Shown: piece by piece, positions 1 to 7,924 of the stretch
Position numbering within the stretch: position 1 is the first letter of the stretch
Layout of the letters: each line of letters starts with the position of its first letter
NCBI GenBank assembly: GCA_012798185.1
Contig: JAAZNS010000044.1
Span: forward strand, 1 to 30,104
Direction: 5' to 3'
Length of the DNA stretch: 30,104 nt
Source of the DNA: Chloroflexota bacterium
GTDB lineage: Bacteria; Chloroflexota; Anaerolineae; Anaerolineales; UBA4823
Made by a program: the position numbers and the translations under genes
The notes under the pieces: model-generated
The model's input: only the letters and a program-made list of their open reading frames with translations
What the model was told of the DNA's origin: nothing
The model's database searches: none

Positions 1-18
1 CTAGCCACCATACACTTT
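1..18 (+). repeat. Left terminal inverted repeat of the IS
   Basis: CTAGCCACCATACACTTT; its reverse complement matches 1173-1190 at 15 of 18 positions, with the outer 9 perfect. Confidence 0.85.
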
Positions 19-89
19 TAAAATAAAAAGATTAATCGGCACGATTTTTGTACTCCTAAAATTTGCACAACCAAAAACAGGAGGAAACC

Positions 90-1166
90 ATGCCGATTAA
101 CAAACTCTATAATACTTGGAAAATGAGAATTCGACAATTGCAACCTGGAGAAAGAAAAACACGCATCCAAAATTTTGCTTGGCTGATTATCGGAGTTCTC
201 CAAAGTCGATCGGTATATTTGAATCGCATAGCCGTAAAAATTCCTGGAGAAATAAAGCTGCTCAGTTGTGTTCAACGGCTGAGCCGATTGCTGGCAAACC
301 CGGCGATCAATGTTCACAACTGGTATGAACCTGTTGCTAAAAGTTGGTTGATGGCAGAAGCCAATAGCCTTCAACAAATTCGGTTGATTGTGGATGGAAC
401 CAAAATAGGTTTTGCGCATCAATTGCTGATGGTTAGTTTGGCTTACAGAAAACGCGCCATTCCGCTGGCCTGGGCATGGGTTGATCATGTCAAAGGACAT
501 AGTAAGCCGGAAGTTCTTCTGAGTTTGCTGAGCTATGTGAGAACGCTTTTGCCGCCCGGGAGAGCGGTTTTGTTGGTCGGAGATACTGAATTTGGAGCGG
601 TGGAAGTGTTGGAACAGGTAGAAAAATGGCGATGGGACTATGTTTTGCGAGAAAAGGGGCGTACCTTGGTGTGTCTTATTACGAAAACGGAATGGAAACC
701 CTTTGGGAGTTATCTGGAAAAACAAGGAGGAAAAATATGGTTGGGCAAAGGCTGGTTGACACAATCTAAGATTTTTCCGACGAACTTGCTTATTTGTTGG
801 AAAATTGGGGAGACTGAACCTTGGTGTTTGGCGACCAATCTTCCTGACCTGCACATGGCCTTGCAAGCCTATTCTCGTAGAATGTGGATTGAAGAAATGT
901 TTGGTGATTTGAAAAGTCATGGTTTTGATCTTGAATGCACTATGTTGCATCATACGGATAAACTATCTCGATTAACCTTGGCTGTTGTTTTACTTTATGT
1001 TTGGTCAATTTCTGTTGGTGTAAAATCAATCAAAAACGGTTTACGAAACATGGTAGATCGAAATGACAGGCGTGATCTTTCTGTTTTCCAAATTGGTCTG
1101 CGTTTTATAGATCGCCAAATCACTAATTCATTAAAATGCCCTGTTTTTCTTTCTCTGTATCTATGA
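90..1166 (+). CDS. IS4-family DDE transposase
   Basis: A 358-residue cut-and-paste transposase. The first catalytic Asp is in IVDGTKIG (about residue 101) and the second in LVGDTEFG (about residue 166). The C-terminal YREK signature is exact: Y-(2)-R-(3)-E-(6)-K in YSRRMWIEEMFGDLK, where the Glu is the third catalytic acid. The start at ATG 90 is chosen because AGGAGG at 79-84 lies 5 bases upstream; a TTG at 63 is in frame but has no Shine-Dalgarno. The gene fills the element, is uninterrupted and looks intact. A 311-codon open frame on the opposite strand (18-953) is a shadow of this gene. Group within IS4 not determined. Confidence 0.88.
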   Translation: MPINKLYNTWKMRIRQLQPGERKTRIQNFAWLIIGVLQSRSVYLNRIAVKIPGEIKLLSCVQRLSRLLANPAINVHNWYEPVAKSWLMAEANSLQQIRLIVDGTKIGFAHQLLMVSLAYRKRAIPLAWAWVDHVKGHSKPEVLLSLLSYVRTLLPPGRAVLLVGDTEFGAVEVLEQVEKWRWDYVLREKGRTLVCLITKTEWKPFGSYLEKQGGKIWLGKGWLTQSKIFPTNLLICWKIGETEPWCLATNLPDLHMALQAYSRRMWIEEMFGDLKSHGFDLECTMLHHTDKLSRLTLAVVLLYVWSISVGVKSIKNGLRNMVDRNDRRDLSVFQIGLRFIDRQITNSLKCPVFLSLYL

Positions 1167-1172
1167 ACTATC

Positions 1173-1190
1173 AAACTGTCGGGTGGCTAG
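1173..1190 (-). repeat. Right terminal inverted repeat of the IS
   Basis: Read on the minus strand it is CTAGCCACCCGACAGTTT, matching the left end. It starts 6 bases after the transposase stop codon. Confidence 0.85.
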
Positions 1191-1253
1191 TAAAATTTAT
1201 AATTTCGTAACTTGTTCTAAAACCTAAATTAGATCAAATATTAATAATTAAAA

Positions 1254-1505
1254 TTAAAGAGCTAATATCTGGAGGTCATCAGACGACTCGTCATCGTCTT
1301 TGATAATTTTTTTATTTTCATCATGCGTGGAGGAAGTTTGAATATCCGCATTTGAATAGGTATACAACTGAAGATCCTGTCGAATCTGAACCAGGGCAGA
1401 TTTAATTTCACTTAATTCATCTTCTTGTAATGATCGGAAAGCATCTAATTTTTCTTCTAACTCCAATAGCCTTACGTTGAATATAGAAATTGATTTCGAA
1501 TCCAT
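1254..1505 (-). CDS. Small hypothetical coiled-coil protein
   Basis: An 83-residue protein that I do not recognise. Residues about 8-45 form a charged heptad-like helix (LLELEEKLDAFRSLQEDELS), suggesting a coiled coil. The C-terminal third is acidic and polar (DENKKIIKDDDESSDD) and likely disordered. No signal peptide or membrane segment. The ATG at 1505 is preferred because GGAAGGA lies 6 bases upstream; a TTG at 1535 would add ten residues without a good site. A possible promoter (TTGGTG, 18 bases, TATAAA with the -10 at 1557-1562) precedes it. The IS right end lies 63 bases beyond its stop codon. Coding is plausible from the ribosome site, but the gene is short. Confidence 0.55.
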   Translation of the reverse strand: MDSKSISIFNVRLLELEEKLDAFRSLQEDELSEIKSALVQIRQDLQLYTYSNADIQTSSTHDENKKIIKDDDESSDDLQILAL

Positions 1506-1663
1506 ACCCAATCCTTCCAGCCAGAATTTACCCAAAAATGGATATTGATTGCTCTATTTATATTTGTTAACTTGCACAACCACCAACTTCAAAATTCATC
1601 AGTAATCAACAACAAATAACCATAATATATATATATTTTTTGCTAACGCTGAGCAAGTGATAT

Positions 1664-1692
1664 ATGGGTCAACCCATGACCCATTCGGGTCA
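1664..1692. repeat. Alternating GGGTCA/TGACCC inverted repeats
   Basis: Three copies of one hexamer in alternating orientation: GGGTCA (1666-1671), TGACCC (1677-1682), GGGTCA (1687-1692). The first pair extends to 8 bp (ATGGGTCA/TGACCCAT) around a 5-base spacer; the second has a 4-base spacer ATTC. It lies between the 3' end of the response-regulator gene and the small gene at 1254-1505, about 100 bases upstream of the latter's possible promoter. It could be an operator array or a hairpin. There is no T-run, so a classical terminator is unlikely. Confidence 0.5.
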
Positions 1693-1741
1693 TTGTTGAA
1701 TATTTCTAAAAAATTGATGAGTTTTATAACCTGGGGGTTTT

Positions 1742-2383
1742 TTAAATCAACCCATGCCGCATAGCAAATGCAACAGCCTGAGCGCGATCATTTACATTTA
1801 ATTTTTCGAATACTTCAGATAGTTTTCGTTTTACTGTGGTCTCACTCCAGTAGAGTTTTTCTGCAATTTCTCGATTCGAAGCTCCCTCTGAGACAATTCG
1901 TAATAATGCAATTTCTGAATCGGTAAGATTATAATGTTCTAAAAGTTGCATCTTGCCGAAATGAGAATAATGCTCAAGTACATTATCCAATAACTCTTCA
2001 GATAACATCCTTTTCCCTGAATGAGCTTTTCTTAGTGCATCTAAAAGCGTCTCTCTACTTATATTTTTTAATAAATACCCAAATGCGCCTGAACGAAAAG
2101 CTTCTACCAGGAATTGCTCTTCATCATAAATCGTTAAAATTATTACTTTTACGTTCGGCAGCTTGTCTGTTAGGATACGGAGTAAACGCAACCCATCCAT
2201 ACCAGGCAATCGAATATCGAGTAGCATAACATCGGGCTGAAGTTCAGTAGCTTGTTTCAAAGCTTGATCTGCGTTCGAACTCTCTCCAACAATTTCTATA
2301 TCCTCGGCATCGGCTAACATGCTGCGTAAACCACGCCGAACGACAATATGATCATCCACTATAAGCAAGCGTATTTTTGACAC
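1742..2383 (-). CDS. NarL/LuxR-type response regulator
   Basis: A 213-residue two-component response regulator. The receiver domain (about 3-120) has the acidic pair D10/D11, phospho-acceptor D56 in LLDIRLPG, T84 and K106, so phosphotransfer residues are complete. The LuxR-type helix-turn-helix occupies about 148-213 (LTDSEIALLRIVSEGASNRE then SETTVKRKLSEVFEKLNV). It starts at GTG 2383, four bases after the kinase stop, so the two are almost certainly co-transcribed and translationally coupled; no strong Shine-Dalgarno is seen. It should be phosphorylated by the adjacent kinase and bind DNA as a dimer. Target genes are not shown by the sequence. The GGGTCA repeats just downstream are one candidate site, but that is speculation. 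Confidence 0.9.
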   Translation of the reverse strand: MSKIRLLIVDDHIVVRRGLRSMLADAEDIEIVGESSNADQALKQATELQPDVMLLDIRLPGMDGLRLLRILTDKLPNVKVIILTIYDEEQFLVEAFRSGAFGYLLKNISRETLLDALRKAHSGKRMLSEELLDNVLEHYSHFGKMQLLEHYNLTDSEIALLRIVSEGASNREIAEKLYWSETTVKRKLSEVFEKLNVNDRAQAVAFAMRHGLI

Positions 2384-2387
2384 GACT

Positions 2388-4049
2388 TCATTTTTCTTTC
2401 ATCGGAATATTATTTTCAATCGGAATTTTCAATATAATCTGACAACCATTATCTAATTCCGATTTTACAAGAAGGGTACCACCAACACTTAATGCTCGTT
2501 CCCTCATACTGATCAAGCCAAAACCATGAGTCGAGTTGGATTGCATTACTTGATGTGTATTAAACCCAATACCATTATCCCGGACTTCAATAGACACTTG
2601 TTTGGTACTGTAGCGAATAGTAATATCAACATAACTGGCTGAGCTATGATGTAAAACATTATTTAATGCTTCTTGTATTATTCGATAAATCGCAATTTGA
2701 ACTTCAGAGTTTAATTTAAATCTACGACCATTTATTTCAAAAGAATGTCGAATTCCTGAACGTTCAGAGAATTGCATTAATAACTCACGTAACGCTGAAT
2801 CTAAACCAATATGTTCTAGAGTAGAAGGCCATAAATTATAAATAGACGAACGGGTAATTTCTACTGATTCGTTCAATATTTGTTTAATTAATTGTAATTT
2901 TGGTTCTAAATTTTGTTTTCGATGATTTTGTGAAATGCAACTTTCGACTTCATAAAGCGCCCCGACGATTTGAGAAATAACCGAATCGTGGATGTCTGAA
3001 GCAATGCGTTTTCTTTCATCTTCTTGAATATGTAAAGTGCGTATCAATAATTCTTGAAGTTCAAGGGCTTTTTTTGATACCTCATCCCGTGCATTCAGCA
3101 GGTCTGAATATAATTGAGCATTCTCGATAGCAACCGCGGCCTGATTTGCAAAAGAGCATAAAACTTCGAGATCGGTTTTATTGAATATACCGGTTCTTTT
3201 GTTATGAACTGCAATTGTCCCAATCGTCCGATTGCGAATGGTAAGAGGAGCGATAACAACTGTTCTTACATTCAATCTAATTGCTCTTTCTTGATCTGCA
3301 CGATCATCAGTTTGAGCATCATGACTTACTAAAGGATTGCCTGTTTTTACAACTAAACCATTAAGCGAATTCTCAACCGACATTCTGCCCCTTGTAAGCC
3401 CGGCGACATTATCACCTATTCGCGCTCGAACCTGAAACATTTCCTTTCCACTTTCAAGAAGCAAAACTAAAGCATCTTCGGCATTTAGCAATTGAACTGC
3501 TTTATCGATGATTACTTCCAAAATGGCATCGAGACTGCGTTTTTCAACTAAAGCCGAGCTAACCATTTCCAGACTGGTTGCTTCAGAAAAACGTAAAGTC
3601 GTTTCTTTCTTTAGGCGTGTAGTCTCCACACACATAGCAATGCAAGAAGCCAGGAAAGTGAATATTTTTATTTCTTGTTCTGAAAAAACCCGATGATTGA
3701 AGCTGTATCCGACCAAAAAACCCCACAATATCCCTTGATTATCTACCCGACCGATAAGAGCGGATTCACCACCTAACTCTTTTATATAATCAACCAATTT
3801 CGGAAATTCTTTAGAATTATTTGATTTGCAATGAATAAGATAAACTGATTGATCCTCAGCTATAATCTGTCGCGAAATGTTATCCAAAATGATATTTGTC
3901 TCAACCGGTTTTTCACAAGTTGAGCATCGCAAAACTAGTATTGATGAAGTTTCACATTCATCATCATATTCAAATAGTAAGAAATTATCAAAATCAAGGG
4001 TTTTTAAAACGGGCGTTTTTAATAATTCACGAAGTTGCTGCCACTCCAA
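2388..4049 (-). CDS. Cytoplasmic GAF-GAF sensor histidine kinase (NarX/DegS-type HisKA_3)
   Basis: A 553-residue kinase without signal peptide or transmembrane segment, so it probably senses a cytoplasmic signal. Residues about 5-145 look like a divergent GAF domain containing C42-S-T-C45, a possible redox or metal site. Residues about 160-312 are a clearer GAF domain ending in FANQAAVAIENAQLY. A short coiled coil leads to HisKA_3 with phospho-acceptor H354 (ERKRIASDIHDSV). The HATPase_c domain has the N-box QEALNN (459-464), DNGIGF (491-496) and HGFGLISMRERA (508-519). The start is TTG 4049, supported by GGAGAG about 6 bases upstream. A promoter-like pair lies at 4085-4113. It is the first gene of a two-gene unit with the regulator. 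Ligand unknown. Confidence 0.88.
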   Translation of the reverse strand: MEWQQLRELLKTPVLKTLDFDNFLLFEYDDECETSSILVLRCSTCEKPVETNIILDNISRQIIAEDQSVYLIHCKSNNSKEFPKLVDYIKELGGESALIGRVDNQGILWGFLVGYSFNHRVFSEQEIKIFTFLASCIAMCVETTRLKKETTLRFSEATSLEMVSSALVEKRSLDAILEVIIDKAVQLLNAEDALVLLLESGKEMFQVRARIGDNVAGLTRGRMSVENSLNGLVVKTGNPLVSHDAQTDDRADQERAIRLNVRTVVIAPLTIRNRTIGTIAVHNKRTGIFNKTDLEVLCSFANQAAVAIENAQLYSDLLNARDEVSKKALELQELLIRTLHIQEDERKRIASDIHDSVISQIVGALYEVESCISQNHRKQNLEPKLQLIKQILNESVEITRSSIYNLWPSTLEHIGLDSALRELLMQFSERSGIRHSFEINGRRFKLNSEVQIAIYRIIQEALNNVLHHSSASYVDITIRYSTKQVSIEVRDNGIGFNTHQVMQSNSTHGFGLISMRERALSVGGTLLVKSELDNGCQIILKIPIENNIPMKEK

Positions 4050-4084
4050 TTTATACTCTCCGTAATAATACCGATATTATTATT

Positions 4085-4113
4085 ATTATACTCTTGTTCC
4101 CAGCAGCATTTAA
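4085..4113 (-). promoter_or_regulatory. Probable sigma-70 promoter of the kinase-regulator operon
   Basis: On the minus strand, TTAAAT (4113-4108), a 17-base spacer, then a perfect TATAAT (4090-4085). The -35 is weak. The -10 sits in a TAA-rich microsatellite, so chance is possible. The leader would be about 30 bases before TTG 4049. Confidence 0.45.
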
Positions 4114-4202
4114 GATATAATCGATTTCATTGGAAACTTAAAAAATTGCAACGACTTCTTAAAGCAGTAGCTTAGTATTTTTTTGAAGTAGTTGCAAACA
4201 TT

Positions 4203-4223
4203 AAAAACCCCCACATACGGGGG
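4203..4223 (-). terminator. Orphan intrinsic terminator on the minus strand
   Basis: Read on the minus strand, CCCCC (4223-4219), loop of 6, GGGGG (4212-4208), then TTTTT (4207-4203). No minus-strand gene precedes it, because the tRNA and argF are on the plus strand. It may stop antisense transcription before it reaches the kinase operon. Confidence 0.5.
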
Positions 4224-4261
4224 CAATCAGGCAAAATACCGCCTTATATAGCCATATCTCT

Positions 4262-4333
4262 GCGGGTGTTGCCAAGTGGTAAGGCAGCAGCTTCCCAAGC
4301 TGCTATTCGTGGGTTCGAATCCCATCACCCGCT
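4262..4333 (+). tRNA. tRNA-Gly (anticodon CCC)
   Basis: A complete cloverleaf. Acceptor stem GCGGGTG (4262-4268) pairs with CACCCGC (4326-4332). D arm is GCC...GGC. The anticodon stem GCAGC/GCTGC (4287-4291/4299-4303) encloses loop TTCCCAA with CCC at 4294-4296. The T arm carries GTTCGAAT. Discriminator base is U, as expected for bacterial glycine tRNA. The 3' CCA is not encoded. It decodes GGG. No clear terminator follows. Confidence 0.95.
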
Positions 4334-4504
4334 CTTTTAATTCTTGGGGGCTGTCCCAAATAAGATCAATTATCCTAAGCATTACGAAGTATCTTTTCCT
4401 TTATGAAGCAAGATATTTCGTTTTCCTTAACATGACTAAACTAAGTTTTTAAACAGCTCCTCTTGCAATTTATCAGGTATTCACAAATCAGCTAACAATT
4501 ACTA

Positions 4505-4532
4505 TTGCCTTAGTTTTTTCATATGTTATACT
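4505..4532 (+). promoter_or_regulatory. Likely sigma-70 promoter of the argF operon
   Basis: TTGCCT (4505-4510), a 16-base spacer, TATACT (4527-4532). Transcription would begin near 4539, leaving a leader of about 44 bases before ATG 4583 with AGGAG at 4571-4575. I saw no ARG-box-like palindrome. Confidence 0.55.
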
Positions 4533-4582
4533 CATATTGCCATTCATCATGAATTCAATGAATTATATAAAGGAGTTTACTC

Positions 4583-5506
4583 ATGAAAGATTTTCTTGCG
4601 ATTTCAGATTATTCCCCAAAACAAATTCAAGAGATGTTGGATTTAGCTGTCGAGTTAAAAGCAGAATGGAAATCAGGTGGCAATAAGCCAATTTTAAAAA
4701 ACAAAGTATTGGCTATGATTTTTCAAAAACCTAGTCTGCGTACTCGAGTATCTTTTGATATGGCAATGAGGCATTTAGGTGGGGATGCATTATATCTTTC
4801 ACCAGCTGAAATAGGCTTAGGAAAACGAGAATCAATTGCCGATGTTGCCCGTGTCATGGAAGGTTATGTCGATGCCATTATGGCGCGTGTTTTCGAACAC
4901 GAACATGTTATTGAGTTGGCAAAATGGGCACAAATTCCTGTTATTAATGGTCTGAGTGACTATAATCATCCCTGTCAGGCAATGGCAGATGCCTTGACCA
5001 TTCAGGAAAAATTTGGAAATTTAAAAGGTTTGAATATCGCATTTATTGGAGATGGTAATAATGTCGCCGTTTCGCTGATGCATATTTGCACTAAATTAGG
5101 CGCAAATTTTACAATTGCCAGCCCAGTGGGTTATGAGCTGCCGGAAAATCCCGTGAAATTAGCATTTGAATTTGCTAAAGAGAGCGGCAGTATAATTAAA
5201 TTACTAAATAATCCTCATGAAGCAGTAAAAAATGCCCAGGTAATCTACACAGATACCTGGACCAGCATGGGACAGGAGGAAGAAGAAAAAATCCGCCAAA
5301 AAGTATTTCCACCCTATCAAGTCAATTCAAAACTTGTATCAGAAGCAGATCCAAATGTCATCGTAATGCATTGTTTACCTGCTCATCGGGGGCAGGAAAT
5401 TACCGATGAAGTTGCCGATGGCTTTCATTCTGCCCTCTTTCCACAGGCGCACAATCGCCTTCATGCCCAAAAAGCCATCCTCGTTCGATTATTAGCCAAA
5501 GGATAA
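4583..5506 (+). CDS. argF: Ornithine carbamoyltransferase
   Basis: A 307-residue cytosolic enzyme that transfers the carbamoyl group from carbamoyl phosphate to ornithine to give citrulline; the reverse direction is used in arginine fermentation. The carbamoyl-phosphate loop reads SLRTR (51-55), a known variant of STRTR. HPCQ is at 129-132. The ornithine-binding SMG loop is at 228-230, and HCLP at 263-266 holds the catalytic cysteine. Length is normal for the family. The SMG loop with HCLP favours ornithine over aspartate carbamoyltransferase. It is the first gene of a tight plus-strand run, with alanine dehydrogenase 27 bases downstream. Whether it works anabolically or catabolically is not decided: no carbamate kinase or arginine deiminase is in view. 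Confidence 0.92.
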   Translation: MKDFLAISDYSPKQIQEMLDLAVELKAEWKSGGNKPILKNKVLAMIFQKPSLRTRVSFDMAMRHLGGDALYLSPAEIGLGKRESIADVARVMEGYVDAIMARVFEHEHVIELAKWAQIPVINGLSDYNHPCQAMADALTIQEKFGNLKGLNIAFIGDGNNVAVSLMHICTKLGANFTIASPVGYELPENPVKLAFEFAKESGSIIKLLNNPHEAVKNAQVIYTDTWTSMGQEEEEKIRQKVFPPYQVNSKLVSEADPNVIVMHCLPAHRGQEITDEVADGFHSALFPQAHNRLHAQKAILVRLLAKG

Positions 5507-5533
5507 TCAGATCAGCATACATAAGGATGGACC

Positions 5534-6625
5534 ATGAACATCGGAATCCCGAAAGAAAGACGATCGTACGAATTCCGTGTTGGATTGTCTCCCACGGGAG
5601 TACAAATTTTATCTTCGCAAAAACATGTTTGTTATGTAGAACATGATGCAGGTTTAGGGGCCGGTTTTACCGACCAAGAATATGAGCGTGCAGGCGCCCG
5701 TATCGTTTATTCCCCTCATGAAGTCTTTGGAGGGGCAGATTTATTAATTAAAGTAGCTCGTCCAATGATCGAGGAAATCAATTGGCTGAGATCAAATACT
5801 TGTATTGCAGGACTGCTTCATTTGAGTTCTGCAAGAGAAGATAAGATAGATAAACTTCTCAGCAATCAAATTACAACCGTAGCATTCGAGCACCTTCAAC
5901 TTGATGATGGTTCATACCCAGTGAGGCGTCCCCTGGCTCAAATTGGGGGATTAATGGCTGCACAAGTTGCTGCACGTTTATTACAAAGCGACGCTGGCGG
6001 TAATGGCATATTGATGGGGGGAGTAGTTGGAGTGCCTCCAGCCGAAGTCGTGATTATCGGAGCAGGAGTCGTGGGGACATGTGCTGCACAGGCATTTTTA
6101 GGGATGGGCGCTCATGTAACGGTTTTAGATGTCGATCTTGACGCACTTCAACGTATTCATGACCGCATACCCGGCATTGTTACCATGATATCGAATCCGG
6201 TAAATATTGCCAAAGCCAGTGAAAATGCTGATGTTCTATTGGGGGCAATATTTGTAACCGGTGAACGAATACCAATTGTTGTTACCCGAGATATTGTAAA
6301 ACGTATGAAACCTCGATCCATCATTCTGGATTTAAGCATCGATGAAGGAGGATGCGTTGAAACATCTCACCCAACAACCCATGACCATCCAACCTTCATT
6401 GAAGAAGGGGTAATCCATTATTGCGTACCTAATATTCCCGGTGTAGTTGCTCGTACCTCTACCAATGCATACGTTAATGCTGCTTTTCCGTACATCATGG
6501 AAATCGCCAACAACGGAATTGATTTAGCCATCAGTCAAAATTCCGGAATTGAAAGAGCAATTCAAACCCACAGAGGGAAAATGGTACATTTAATCTGCTT
6601 ATCTAAAGGGAAACGGATGGAGTAA
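5534..6625 (+). CDS. ald: Alanine dehydrogenase
   Basis: A 363-residue NAD-dependent enzyme of the alanine dehydrogenase/PNT family, catalysing L-alanine + NAD+ + H2O to pyruvate + NH4+ + NADH. The N-terminal segment MNIGIPKERR is typical. Substrate and catalytic positions known from the family are visible: R15, K73, H96 and D270 (IDEGGC). The Rossmann motif GAGVVG is at 176-181. It starts at ATG 5534 with an upstream GGA-rich site. Only 3 bases separate its stop from the next start, so co-expression with the CoA-transferase is very likely. In a fermenter it could recycle NADH by exporting alanine or deaminate alanine to pyruvate; the sequence does not tell which. Confidence 0.9.
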   Translation: MNIGIPKERRSYEFRVGLSPTGVQILSSQKHVCYVEHDAGLGAGFTDQEYERAGARIVYSPHEVFGGADLLIKVARPMIEEINWLRSNTCIAGLLHLSSAREDKIDKLLSNQITTVAFEHLQLDDGSYPVRRPLAQIGGLMAAQVAARLLQSDAGGNGILMGGVVGVPPAEVVIIGAGVVGTCAAQAFLGMGAHVTVLDVDLDALQRIHDRIPGIVTMISNPVNIAKASENADVLLGAIFVTGERIPIVVTRDIVKRMKPRSIILDLSIDEGGCVETSHPTTHDHPTFIEEGVIHYCVPNIPGVVARTSTNAYVNAAFPYIMEIANNGIDLAISQNSGIERAIQTHRGKMVHLICLSKGKRME

Positions 6626-6628
6626 TTC

Positions 6629-7924
6629 ATGGCTTGGAACACAATGTATGCATCTCGCGTCGTTTCTGCCGAGACCGCGGTAAGAAACATCAAATCTAAC
6701 CAAAGGCTCTTCCTTACTGGCAACTGTTCCGTTCCGCAAAAAATCCTGGCAGCCTTGGTTGATTATGCTCCCAATTTACATAATGTTGAAATTTGCCAGG
6801 CGCTTACTGTTGGACCAGCAGATTATGTATCTCCAGAAATGGAAGGCCATATCCGGGTAAATACGATGTTTATCAGCGGCAATGTACGGAAAGCTGTTCA
6901 AGAAGGTCGGGCAGATTTTACCCCCGTATTATTGTCAGAATTCCCGTTGATATTCAAAAAAGGAATATTACCTATCGATGTGGCATTAATACACGTTTCA
7001 CCTCCCGATGAGCACGGTTTCTGCAGTTTGGGAATTGAAGTCGGTTTAACAAAAAGCGTAGCTGAATCAGCAAAGATGATCATTGCAGAAGTCAATCAAC
7101 AAATGCCGCGCACTTTAGGTGATTCATTTATCCATGTAAATCGCCTACACCATATTGTTCCCGTCGATTATCAACTCCCCGAATTACCGATGGGAGATGA
7201 AGGTACTTCTGAAATTGTTGAACGTATTGCCCAGCATATCGTCAGCTTGATCCCAGATGGTGCTACTATGCAAATGGGTATTGGAGCAATTCCCGACGCT
7301 GTGCTTAAATACCTATTTGATAAAAAGGATCTTGGTATCCACACCGAATTATTTTCAGATGGGATCATTGATTTAGTCGATGCTGGTATCTTAACCAATG
7401 CCAGAAAAACGCTTCACCCCGGAAAAATTATTGCTGGCTTCACATTAGGAACACAACGTTTGTATAAATGGGTAGATGATAATCCAATAATCGAATTTCA
7501 TCCTACTGAATATGTGAACGATCCGTTTGTGATTGCCCAAAATGAAAGAATGGTTGCCATAAATTCCGCAATCGAGGTTGACCTCACCGGGCAAATATGT
7601 GCAGATTCTATTGGACATAAATTATACAGCGGGGTTGGCGGTCAATTGGATTTTATCTATGGCGCTTCTCGCTCTAAAGATGGCGTTCCAATCATCGCCC
7701 TTCCCAGCACAGCCAAAGATTTTAGCCGAATTGTCGCCACGCTAAAACCAGGCGCTGGCGTTGTGACTACACGCAACCATGTAAGATACGTCGTTACTGA
7801 ATATGGCATCGCAGATCTTTACGGAAAAACTATAAAGCAAAGAGCACTATCATTAATTAATATTGCTGCACCTCAATTCCGTGAAGAATTAACCCGCCAG
7901 GCAAAAGAAATGCATTACTTATGA
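6629..7924 (+). CDS. Acetyl-CoA hydrolase/CoA-transferase (4-hydroxybutyrate CoA-transferase-like)
   Basis: A 431-residue member of the Cat1/AbfT-type class I CoA-transferase family, which moves CoA between acetyl-CoA and other short carboxylic acids. The N-terminal domain includes the SPPDEHGFCSLG segment (124-135). The catalytic glutamate is E240 in HTELFSDG, followed by the oxyanion region GGQLDF. Size fits acetyl-CoA:4-hydroxybutyrate transferases, but butyrate, propionate and succinate transferases look alike at this level, so the substrate is open. GGAG 6 bases upstream supports ATG 6629. Its last codons overlap the pyruvate kinase start by 4 bases (ATGA at 7921-7924), which indicates translational coupling. 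Confidence 0.85.
   Translation: MAWNTMYASRVVSAETAVRNIKSNQRLFLTGNCSVPQKILAALVDYAPNLHNVEICQALTVGPADYVSPEMEGHIRVNTMFISGNVRKAVQEGRADFTPVLLSEFPLIFKKGILPIDVALIHVSPPDEHGFCSLGIEVGLTKSVAESAKMIIAEVNQQMPRTLGDSFIHVNRLHHIVPVDYQLPELPMGDEGTSEIVERIAQHIVSLIPDGATMQMGIGAIPDAVLKYLFDKKDLGIHTELFSDGIIDLVDAGILTNARKTLHPGKIIAGFTLGTQRLYKWVDDNPIIEFHPTEYVNDPFVIAQNERMVAINSAIEVDLTGQICADSIGHKLYSGVGGQLDFIYGASRSKDGVPIIALPSTAKDFSRIVATLKPGAGVVTTRNHVRYVVTEYGIADLYGKTIKQRALSLINIAAPQFREELTRQAKEMHYL

Larger units (their letters stand above)
1..1190 (+). mobile_element. IS4-family insertion sequence, complete
   Basis: The element is bounded by imperfect terminal inverted repeats. The left end begins CTAGCCACC, the right end finishes GGTGGCTAG, and 15 of the outer 18 positions match. 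It carries one transposase gene with the DDE/YREK signature. The left end is exactly base 1, so the left flank and any target-site duplication cannot be checked; the right flank starts TAAAATTTAT. A start exactly at the IS end suggests the contig was broken at a multicopy repeat (inference). No passenger gene is present. Confidence 0.88.

Noticed and set aside
18..953. 311-codon open frame on the minus strand inside the transposase gene
   Set aside because: Fully opposite a clear DDE transposase, with no recognisable motif and no ribosome site.
4073..4090. TAA/ATT microsatellite upstream of the kinase as a mobile or CRISPR-like repeat
   Set aside because: It is a simple trinucleotide tract in AT-rich intergenic DNA with no spacer structure.
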